Program-made: the position numbers and the translations under genes | Shown here: positions 44,901 to 56,900 of the stretch, piece by piece | Numbering within the stretch: position 1 is the stretch's first letter | Layout: every line of letters begins with the position of its first letter | Notes under the pieces: generated by a model | Told to the model about the DNA's origin: nothing | The model's database searches: none | What the model saw: the letters and a program-made list of their open reading frames with translations, nothing else | Assembly (NCBI GenBank): GCA_035582835.1 | Contig: JAYKAV010002508.1 | Span: 27,492-91,491, forward strand | Length of the DNA stretch: 64,000 nt | Source of the DNA: Phoebastria nigripes | Lineage: Eukaryota; Chordata; Aves; Procellariiformes; Diomedeidae | Direction of reading: 5' to 3'

Positions 44901-47900
44901 ACTTGAAATGTCTCACCCAACCCTCTTTGGTCTGGAGTCCAAATATGGACTTCTTACATGTTAGTAATTGTTGTGCCTTGAAACTTTAGCCTTTCAGATG
45001 ACAGTCTGGGATCCCAGAAGTAAGAACTCCAATACCTGCATTACAAAACACCGTCCTAAATAAGACTCTCTGACCCTAGCACAGTAGAGTTGGCAGGCTC
45101 TTTAGGACCTCCCTTGCAGCTGCAGAAGTATCACATGTGAATTCTTCCTTGCTATTTCTACACTGCTTTGTGATGTTGCTTCTTAGGTCGTCTCTGCTCT
45201 GCTTGAGCACTGCTTCTCCATCCATGTCACAGGTCCTTTGATCTTGCTAAGTACATCCACAGTGCACACTGCAAGGTGCATCAAGGCACCCAGCCCACAA
45301 ATCCTTGTGGCACTCATGGCCAGGCCATCCCAGCAGCTGTTGCACACCTTGCTTGCTTGTTGTAGGCCCGCTTTGTGACTGCTGGCAGCTCTGAGCAGGT
45401 GAACTGGTAGGCTCACGCTACTGTCCAGCTATACCTTATAGAAAAATGGGTTCAGGAGGGAGGAACTTGGCTTGGAGGCCAGGCTTCACAGAAGTTCAAG
45501 TCAAGAAAGAAGATGCTCTCTCACGTGACACACCGTTTATGTATACCATGCGACTTGCATAAAGAGCAGGAGCCAAAATCTACTGCTGTTTTCTGGAACA
45601 AAATAGCTCTAGCTAAGTCACTGGCTATGTGTGACTTTTGGCCTATGCTGGGGTATTCTGGAATTAATACCTAAAAAAGAGACAGGCCTGCCCCTGAATT
45701 GCTATCAAAGACCACAATCTGCTATATTCTGCCAAGGTCAAGCTCCAAAGAGTCTGGGGTCTCCACTAACTGGACAAGTGACTAAGAACAACATAGTTAT
45801 CCTACGTGTTACAGGGGAAATCCCAGAAAAAAAAAAGTCACCCCAACTGCTCACTGTACCTGAATCATCTCTGTTCAGAAGGTGTTTCAAACACTTGACC
45901 TTCTGCTCTGGAGCCTGTGCTTGAGACGGCTTCAGGACATGGTCCTAGCATGGTAAAGTCTGTAAAGGTCCTTTCTCAGATATATGCTCATCCTAAGTAA
46001 ATTGAACTGTTGCCTTAGTCCTCTTTAGACTGACCTCAATTGATTCCTAGCAACGAGACAGAACCTTCCATTTTCTTCTGAAGCCTAAAGAAAACTCTCC
46101 TCATTATATCACTCTCTGCTACCTGGAGCATGCACTTGGAAGGTGCTAGCTAGTGAGACAGAGGGAGGCTCACTCCTCTTCTCTTGCTGTCTAGCATAGC
46201 AATCCAAGTGTCAGACCAGTTTGGGCTGGAGATCACTAGCACTGAGACTGAGGGATGGCTTTGAAGCCAATAGGTTTTATTGATGTCTACTTTGCTCCTT
46301 TTCCAAGAGACAAACACCTTTGCCAGCTATAAAGTGCAACTCCTGAGAGACACAGACAGGCATAATGGGGGAGCAGACATATTCACAATGCACCTTTCAA
46401 GTTACAAAATCCCCATTTCTTCAGTTTAGTTATAGCAGACCAAGTTTGTTTCCTAAGGTTCTTAAAAAGTTTTCCCCTGCTTTTGCCATGTCACAGTTAG
46501 GCTGCAGAGGCTGCTAGGTGAGTATTTTGCAGATACCACTGGCCAGAGAGGGGAAAATACCCATCAGACAATTGTGTTACTCCCATGTTTCTGAGATTGC
46601 CCTTGAAGGAGCTTCTAGTCACTTGGCCCCATTCCTTGGCATGCTGGGGAGTGGGTAAAGAGGCACAGGGCCAGGGTGTTTAAACCATGTTTGATTGTAG
46701 GGTGCCATTGGTGTTTAAGGATAACTGAGGAAGGCCATCTTCAAGGGCACATGTGCCACTTTGGAACAGTCTAGATTCTTCTGAATGATATTTCATATGT
46801 GTGCTTAGAAGCCAAACTAGACAACATCTGCCCTGCTCATAACTCAGCTTTGCACTGGTTGTGGAGGGCCAGGCACTCTCCTGTCTTCCACAGCTTGCCT
46901 ACAGTGCAGTTCAGGTTCCCTGCATACCTACACGATCAGCTCAGTAAGTGTGGAGTTTCTGCAGAGTGAATCAGTGTGTGAGGCAATATGTGAGACAATG
47001 CAGGGGTCTGGGGATTTGGCGTTAGAGCACAACCGCGTAAGGCAATGCCAAAGTTTCCCCCTGCCATTCCAGACGGGACTCACATCATACCCCAGAGCGT
47101 GCACCAGCAATGCCATGTAGACAAGCAGGGAACTGGATCTTGAAGGTGTCACAGTGAGCACTCTAAGTTTTAAGTGTCACTGCGACATCTTGGGCAACAC
47201 CCATATTGCTAAATATCATAGGATCGTGCATTGTTCTCTGGCTCACTGGCACAGACTAAGTGTCTGTCTCCCTGTAACTGTCTGCAGTGTGGTGCTTGTC
47301 TCATGTTGGGTTATTCTGAAATTAGAAACCTAAGGAGGAGATAGGCCTTATACCTATACTACGAAGCACTTGGACCTCTGTGATGCCTCTTTAGCCTAAA
47401 GCACAATTGTTTTTTAGTTCTGGGTTTTGTTTTTTTTTTTTTTTCAAATTCTGAGCAGCTGAAGTAGTGTTCAAATGCTATGCTGCAGACCATGATTTGC
47501 TATTTTCATAGCTTGAAACTGAGAATTCATGTTTCATGGGCTGAGGTGTGATCAGAGAGTGCATAGGGGTGCTGAAGTTTTTAGTGTGGGAGAATGGTGG
47601 AGGAAACCAAACCCAGTGTAGTTTTGCACATGCAGCCCGTGGGAACCGGTACACACAGTCCCCAGAACTGTGCCTGTGTAGCCTCACCGTGAGTCTGGTT
47701 AGCAGGGCCAAGGTATGCAAGGGCACTCTCTAGCAGCTGACTAGTGTGAATGAGCAGCAGTTCAGTTCTTGAGCTCACTGCCTGGACCTGTTTTATTTAA
47801 CAGGAGGCACAGTCCTGGTCTCATACTCTTTGCTCAGCTGACCCTTCTTTCCCAAGGACCTAGTTGTTTATACTACAATTCAGACACTGCAGAGTCTCTT

Positions 47901-50900
47901 GCACTGACAGACAGATAGAGACTAACCTGGGAACATCATTCTCATCCAGTCTAGCCCAAAAGGCAGAGACTGATCCTGTGGCACAGGCAGCAATACTGTG
48001 AGTTTTCTTCTCTTACCGGTATTGCACAGCTTTCAGTCCTCTGCCAGCCAGGTGGGTGTGAAGCAAGTAGGCAAAGACATGCATATCTGGAACCAGCATC
48101 CCGTTCATCTGCAGTTCAAAATGAAGTAGGTCAAAGCCTGGCAGTCAGAGCTTAGCACTGCATTTCAGGCCTGCCCATCAAATCAAAAGCTTGATGGAAC
48201 TTGTGTAATTGTCAGCTTAACATTTTTTTTTTTTAGAAGGGAGGTTTAAGCCCATTTCCTTATGTAGGTCACTACTGATTGAAAGGTTGCTCTGGTGAGC
48301 CTTTCTGAAAATTGCTCTTCTGGCTTTAGGTACTGTGGCATAGTTGTCTGAGTTTGTGATATCTCATGTTGGGTACTTGTAAGCATATCTTGCTATCAGC
48401 TATGTAAAAAACTAAGACAAGATACAGGAGAGGTAAGAAGTTAAACATGCAGATACATGAACTCTAAGAAAAAGCAGATAATAGAGTAAAAGCAGAAATT
48501 GTAAGACACTGATCAATGGTCCATTAAAAGAACCATCAAAATGTAAATCTTAAAAAGTTCAAAGAAAAATCTTTGAAAATTGATGAAAAGAAGAAAAAAA
48601 AGATTACTTCANGCCTCATAAGTGGGAGCAAACTTACGGGTTGTTTGAGGGGGATTGTGGGACTGTGTAAAACTTACAGAATGTTCTAAGTGGATTGTGG
48701 GAATGTGCAAAATTTATTGTGGGATGCTTAGGGAAGAGGTCAAAGGTAGGGAAAGAGAGAAACAAACATGGGAAAATGGAGAGAAGGAGAGGAGAGTNCA
48801 GTTGTACTTAAGCAGACTGCTGGTCAGTATGTTTGTCTAATCAAAGCTGGTACCTGTCTCTGCAATCTGGACTATCTTATTAAACTCTGTTCCTAACTAT
48901 TTCCTGTGTGAGTGTGCTCTCTATACTGTGTATATGTGTGTGCCTGTGGTTTTGGGGTGGGATGATCTGCTAGGGAACTTCAAGCTAGAACGACCCAAGG
49001 TCCAGGCCAGAGACTGCGCAAAAGGGCCCTGGATCTGGGCACAGATGCTGAAAGGACTTATGCTCTGGACCAGAAATTGGAGAGACCAACAAATGTGATT
49101 ACATACAGGAGCTGAGTGAGCATGCTTACGGTTATGTTGCTCTAGTGAACTTTAAGCCTGGTTAGTCAGAGAGGAGGAAGAGGATTGCATCATTTGTGTT
49201 CTCCATGCTCGTGTGGGCGTTGTTCGTGCCTGTGTGGTGCCTGTAAAGGTAGTGTACTCCTGTCTGTGTTGATCTGTTTGTGGCCAGCTAAGTCTGCTCT
49301 CTGAGTGTGTGTGTTTGGGTGGGGTGGGGGGGTGTCTATATCTTTGGAATTTGCCCCAGCCTTAGCACCTGCTGGGCCTGGGAAAGGGGAAAGTGGCAAC
49401 CTCACATCTAGCAGTCCTGGAGAGACCTGTGAATCCCCTGGATCCCATCGTCCATCGGAGCTGATTATTGTTAGCAGCCTCTTGGCTGTGATTTGAGGGA
49501 TGTTAGATCTCCGCTCTAGAGGTATCTTCTTGACCTGAGAGAGAGCACCACATCCTTCCAGCCTAGTATCTGCCTTCCTACACCAGTACCACACACCTAT
49601 GGCAGGACGAAGACCTCTTGCATGTGGTGGAGCAATCTCCCTGGGGGTCTTGGGAAGTCACTACATCCTTTGGGTTTTGTTTCCCTTTCACTTAGATGGG
49701 GTGAATGGGTATTCAAGCCGTGGTTCTGACATGCTTACACAGCTCTGCTAATGCTTTTGGGCCAAATCTTGGGTCTCTGCTGAGCAGTTTTATTGGAATA
49801 GATATTCATTTTGCAAGATGCAGAAATGGAGGCTAAGACAGCACCCTGCACCAAATGGCTTTTGAACATGTCTAGAGCAAGATGAAAACCCAGAGTGGGA
49901 AAGATCAAGAAGGATTTCGTATGTCTTTCCCCACACTCACTTCATCAAACTGGCTGGAATTGCAAAGGCCGTAAGATCTGTAGGATTCTGCTCCAGGAGG
50001 AATGAAATGCACAGGGAAAGTGAAGATGCCTGTTTGCAGAATCCCCGCATCATATTTCCGTAGCTCCGGAGTATAGTAGAGTCGTACCCCTGAGCTGTCG
50101 ATCAAACCTGTAAAAGAAAAATGACCGCTCCTTCAGCAATGACTCCAGAAACAGCAGAAGCAGGGCCTGAAGCAACAATATAGTGTCTCTTTCCCAATCA
50201 CAGGTTGGGAGCAGGCACAGATTAACAGGAAGGCCTAAGCCCTCCACCCTACCCCTGTGGTACGGTCCACTGTAATGTACAGCCTCAAAGTCATGCAAGG
50301 TGCACAGTTGCACAGACCTTCACTCATAGTGCATCTGGATCCAGCCCTGCTTATAGTCTTAGATGATTCCCATAAAATCACTCCACACTTCTGTTTCCCC
50401 TTCTGTAAAATGATAGCAAATACTGTGGTGGCATTCTTCATCACCTGTCATAGGGATTGAGTGCTGGAGGTCATGGTAGAAGCCTTAGGTGGTATTATTA
50501 GACTCTCAGGACTTCATCCTGACCCTTGGTACACCTATTTCTCCCACAGCCATTCTGTCCCTTCCCACTCTGCTCCTTTTTCCCATGATGCCCACATTTC
50601 CCTGACGTTTTCCCTAACACTCCACCTAGTGTCATAGCAGGAAGATGTGCTCAGCTTTTTCGATGGTAAGATGTGTCCAATCTAAGCAGATATAACTATC
50701 TATGTTTCTAAAGTTAGTTTAAGTTCTTCCTGAATGGGAGCCCAGTCCAGTTTCTTCTTACTGTCCTGAAGGTTGTACTGAGCAACATATGGAAGGGTTT
50801 CATGCAGAAGCTGGTTTCTAATAGGCATGTAGGTGAGGTCTGAGGCTTCCATCCTGAGGCTGTTCTTTGTTACCAGCATTACCCACCTGGTAACAAGTCA

Positions 50901-53900
50901 AAATTGCTGTAATGGATTTCTAGTCGGATGTACTGAGGATCCCCAGGTGTCCCTATGGAAACTGCAGCTTCATCTGGAAATTGATAAGACTTGTGGAAAG
51001 AGGAAGAGGAGGAATAATGTTACATGAAGTAGTTAGTTTTTAACTCTTCTCTGTTGTTTCTTGATTGAAAACTTACAAAAAGAAAGTTTTTTTTTTCTTG
51101 CATCTCTGAATATTTATTTACTGTTAGAAATCAAAATGTTGTGGGAAATTCTGCCAGTTCTATTTCTTTTCCTTCTGAATCAGAACAAGGAAGAATTTTC
51201 AAAATTTATTTTTCGTTTATCCTTTTGATCGGTTTCATTTTTATTTTTATACTATATTTAATAGGAAATGGTTATAGTATGTGTACACTCTTGCAGCAAA
51301 TTTCATATTGGTATTGGCACTGCATAATATAAAATCTGAATAAAATTAGTATAAGGGTTTTGTCTAAAACTTATGTCCTTCCTGTCTCCATCCCCATGTA
51401 CATGCATACTATAGAATTACAAAATAGATTTTGCTCTGAAAGGCAGTGACCATCACAAGATAGATGCTAAAATTTGTGCAGCACTGACTACTAACTAGGC
51501 CACTCAGCCAGAAGCAACAATTTCACTGAACTTTTAATTTTACTCTGCTGAAAAAGAGGCAGAGCCAGTAGAAGAAAAAGCAGAAAGTGGGTACACTTCT
51601 TTCTGTTACGCAAGACTAGCACAAGGAGATTTTTGTGAAATTAATGGCAACATTATCAAAAGGTCAGAATGAAAGCCTTCCTACATGACATATAAAACTT
51701 GTTTAATGCAGGTATGATAATAACATACACACATATGGAGAGTATTGACAACTACGTAGAAATCGCCAGCATCACCTGATGCAGCAGAAGTAGACTCAAG
51801 TGGGGACAGTATGAGGAAACTTCCCCAGTTTGGTTGGCCCTGTAGGACTGTGGGGTCTTACTGGACAAGCTGACAACAAGGGTGCTACTGTTCGTAACAA
51901 GAAATGGGGAAGGGAATGGGCCCTGCAGACTCACCTGTCCTCCAACAGCCCAGCCCACAAGCACCTGAGAGCACAGGGAAAAATCTGGATTGGCTCCATA
52001 GCAATCATCTATGCCACTGGGTAACACGCTGGCATTGCCACAGGAGTAAACAAGAATATGATGAACCAAGGTTATGTTGTGGGGTGTTATTACAGGATCG
52101 AACTGTAACCCATAGAAAGAGTGAAAAAAAGTTATTGTCAACCCTAAAATATTTCTTTCTCAGGCCACCAGAAAGAGCAGTTAACCATAGCTTAGGCAAA
52201 CAGATATAATCTGATTTGCAAAATGGATGGTAAACTGGATGATTTATCTACTCACTTCGGTACGCACCCAGCAGAGTCCATTTTTCCAGAAAGGATTTGC
52301 ATCTTCCTCTAAAGCACCTCCCCTTAATCAGAATCACAGGGGTGCCTATTTGACCTGTTATGCTGGGCAGTGTGGTTCCAGACTAGAAATGTAAATAGTT
52401 TACCTCATACACCATTTTCTTGGCTGCAGAGCAAGATAAGGGACCTTGATCTCAGGTTCACTATAATTCACTGCTCCCTCAGTTGTGCCAGAAGTACTAT
52501 AATCAAGATAGTTTAAAATAAACCCCGCAAATAACCTGGAACTGTTCATTAATCACTGAACTTTTTACCAGCACTGATGAGATCAGGTCTCAAAATCCTG
52601 ATGTTACCACAAGAACTGACTAAAGCTCCTGAGTTTGTTCTGTAGGATTACCTGTCAAATTCTTTTTTCCTCTCCATGGAAATTCTTCCTTACGAAATTT
52701 TGCCTTATGCCATTGCAGTGGAACATCTGTTTTTAAACCTTCAAAACCCACAAAACTAAGAAGGGTTGCCTGACCTTGAAGCAAAGTTATCTTAATTTGA
52801 GAAGTAAGCTAGGCTTGCTTTAGAAAGTTCCCATTTCTTTTCTTTGCTCTTCTTTTTTCCATATTGAATCTTGAAAACAGGACTGCAAAAATGTTAGTTT
52901 TGCTTTTTATACAAATATTCTTAGCAATTTCCGAGACCAAAAGCAGAAGTCCTTTCAAATATAGAAAATTCTGGAGGCTCCCTTTGCTCTCAAAGATACC
53001 AATAGGTAACATGGCCTGAGCTCACTACACTGAGACATCAGACTTGTAGCAAGGTTTCTTCAGGTGTGATGTACATAAAGGCAAAGGTACTTCCAAAGCT
53101 AGAAACAAGACGGAGCTTATCTCCACACAAGCCAGACAAATTAGCTGGCTCATCCCAATGGCAGTGAAAGACAGATGGAATGCTCCCAAATTTATGCTAA
53201 AATGCTGTAAAAGACAGACTTGTACACATGATTGAAGGAGCAAGTCTATCCTGTCCTGTTTTTTCCCCAGTAATACAGCCTGCAAGTTTACCCTGTAGAT
53301 ATGGTGTTTCTGCTTGACCATGGGCAGCGGGATAAAGGTACAGGCATACTTGGTTTCTTCAACTGGAACAGCAAACTGGAAAAGAAAGAGACACTCTAGT
53401 CACCTGAAGGTTCCCCTGGCAACTCAATAATGTGCACAGGGAATTGGAGAAGCCAAAGGGAGGCAGTGCAAGGAGAATGAGACCCAGAAGTGGAGGGGGC
53501 AGGAAGGGTGCATTCAGCAAGCGTCTGATTGGTTTTTGGTTGCAATGAGTGAGAGGATTAAAGGGTCAAGAAGATGAAACTGTATTCTGGTGAAGGGCAA
53601 ACACATTTGTCAGCTCCACCAAGTCTTAAATTCTTTTTCTTTCAGATTTTGTCTGTATTTTTTCCAAAAGGGAATTGCATTACTAATTTGCCTATTGTAA
53701 CATGAACCGAGCATAGGAAATGTCCATTTGGTTCAATCAATGTTTTTAATTGCCAGTTTTCTGGAGTCACAAGCACAACACATGATAGCACTAATCCCAC
53801 AAATCTTTACATAAAAATAGTGCCCTCTTCACTATGGAATATTGCCCACACTGATCAGCAGATGCTGCTACGTCTTGAGTGAGTGCTGACTGTGTGGGCT

Positions 53901-56900
53901 GATGCTGTTTAAAGAAGGAAGGTGTTAATGCAGGACCACACTGAGCTGGTACTTTTCGACTCCATTTGACAAGGATGGTGCATGTACCACGAGGTGATGC
54001 TAATGGGGGGCTCCAGCTCTCCTGGTAAATCCTTATATCTGACACTGAGATGCTGTACAAGTTAATACTGGAGGCATCGCACACGGTAGTGTGTATTGCA
54101 TTTTCTGAGCTCTTAGCCAGACTTGTCACAAAGCATTTAAATGTATTTCCATTATTTCTCTTCTCTGTGATATGGCGTAGTTCCCACAAAACTAAGATGG
54201 GAATCAGTAAATATCTTCAGTAAATTATAGATATTTTTCTATGGGTCTACATGGATGGGACAACAGACTTGTATACATACATACCTGAGTTAATAAATAC
54301 ATTGCAATTCAATAGCACCACAGCCTGTGTTTGGCTCCTTAAACTCTAGTCAAGGGAACAGGCTGCACCTTACAGCATTTTCCTGACAAATAAGCCCTTT
54401 GCGCTCCACACAGCAAGCCTTCCCTTCCCACTTCATTCCTACTCTTGCCAACTCTATTTGCATGTTTCAAAGATCAGCCACGTCCATTTCTTGACCTGTG
54501 CAATCCAAACCTCCAGCATGGGCATGATCAACTTTGCAAAGAAAGGCGGAAGAAGGGGAAATTTTTTAACATGCCAAGTAAAGCTCTTGTCCAATACTTA
54601 CATTGTCCAGCCTTAGGTCATAGGTGAAGAATATTTTGGGGTCAGTTGAGTCAGATGGGCCTTTGTACCTCATCAAGAAAAGAGACTTGGAAAATCTTTG
54701 GCCTTTAAAGAATGGGACTGTGTCATCAGTACCAAAGGCAGTAACGAGGCGTGCCGTGTCTATCTGTAATAGGAGTGTTTCATTGGAAACTCTCCTTCAT
54801 TCCTTCCCATCAATCACACACACAGGTATTCACCCCACATCACATGCCTTATACCACTACACATGTATTAAAACGCCATCCACATACTAACCATGTGCAA
54901 TGAAAAGTAATCTAAAATAATATGACTGTGTGTATTTGGTACGTACCCAGACACTCAGACAATATGTCAGAACACACAACAGAAAGTAAGCAGTTTAACA
55001 CACAAGATTTGTCTTGTCCAGACAGAGACATGATGGTTTTTTCCCAAAGAGAGGGTGCTGGCTAGAAAAGACCCTAGGAAAGCTGTACCCACTGTCATTT
55101 CACACGTTATTGAAACATACATGGATTTAAAGTGTTGGTATGTGAAATAAAAGAAAGCTGGGAAAAAGCTGTAAGGGATTTGATAAGATTTCAGAACCTG
55201 CATCATTTTGTGTTTAAATGTTTAGGTGCTGAGTGTCTGGATACTGTGCTAGCTGTGGGAGCTGTACAATGGTGCTAAAGATCCGATTTTCAGATCTTTG
55301 CATATCCTAGAGCAAGCAGATGCAGTTCATTTATCTGTATATATTGTTAAAGCTCTTTGGGCAATTTTTACAAAGAATTACTAAGGGACTTACTCACACA
55401 AAAAGCTAACAAAACTGTAGTCCCCTGATTCCCCATTAGCAGCTATTGTCAAGCATGAACACACTCAATGATCTGCCTGGATCTGCCCCATCATGTAAGG
55501 ACAGCAGTAGCCACGGAACTCTGTAGGTTCTTCCCGTTCAGAATAGGATTATATTTCTTTNAATTAGTAAAGGTCATTAAGAAGGTTTGTGACTACAAAG
55601 GCATCTATCCAGTCATTCGCACATGTATTTGAACTCTGGAAAAATGGTGAATTCACACCTAATTCTGGACAAACATTTTTGAGTGGGCTAAGCCTTGGAT
55701 AATGCTGATTTACCCAGAGGTCCCTCAAGTAAAGGTGAAACGGTGTAAACACTGTCTATATATGCAGCGTTCTGAAACTGTGTGCATTACTGTGCTTGTG
55801 AACTTTGGCAAAGCATATTTTTGAAAAATGTCTGACTTAAAATACCAATTTGGGTTGGCCAAGTTTTTAATGTCAGTCAATAGCAGTATGAAGCTCTTCC
55901 AAGAGAGAAGGACTAAGATTATCAAAGCATTCTGAATTTTCTAAACATAATTCTTACTAAAGTACTGCCTTATATTAGGCAAATAAAAACTGTATCTCCC
56001 ATACTAGATCATTTTTTATATGTGGCAAACAAGAGAGAAGCAGAGAAATGAGCAAAATTTTGAAGAGCTGTGTTCAAGCTTAAGAAAATGTTGTGATTTA
56101 TATCTTCCCTGTTCTTTGATGGGAAACATTGTAAAAAACATCAGATACATCAATATAGTGCCCTTGAAATGGGCATTATAATTGTGGCCGTACGGTCCCA
56201 TATTTTTCTGTATATTCCTGTTATTGTGCTGTTGTGAGAAAAACCTGTCATTCTCAGATCTGATCCTGGGGATCTGGGAATACAGTGGGACATGAGAGCA
56301 GGTTTGTTTGGGATGTTGCTTGAGCAGTCCTCTGTCTTACTGTGATATCCAGGTCATTTGGGTCACATGTCCGGAGGTGGCGTTTGAACAGCATGGTGGT
56401 GGAAGTCTCATTCTCTGTCACTGACAGCAGTTGGTAGTCCTGGCTCTCATCTTCCTCAAGGGTTGCCTCATCTACCACATGACAATCCTGGAAAAGGAAC
56501 AGTGGTCAAAGCCATAGAGAGAAGATAAGTGCTTCCTACACTCTGAGAAGTCATGTTTCCAAGTACCGCTGGTGGGACCTGAGTAATTATCAAAGCATTT
56601 CATTCTCCAAAAAGCTCCTCTGCTTTCACTGGTGATTTCCACAAACCAAACGAAGAGAACTCACATCCAGTCCCTGCTATATCCAGCTGCTCAAGGAAAG
56701 AGCAGCCCCTGGGACCCATCACCCAGAGGATGGCCTGGATAGGATGGATCCTAGAGGATCTTCCCTGCTCCCTGAGTGACCTGCTGCATGCTGGGGCATT
56801 TTAGCACATCTGGCTCAACCACACAGGGTGCGAAGTAAAATAACCCCTGTTGAAAAACAGAGGTAGTTCAAAAGTAAAATATTTTGGGCATACCAAAGCT

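Noticed and set aside
50887..50962. Shorter MOXD2 exon 6 starting after ttccag at 50963
   Set aside because: In the phase set by exon 5 it meets a stop after six codons. The acceptor at 50990 with its long pyrimidine tract restores the conserved SYxxP...SIGTP segment.
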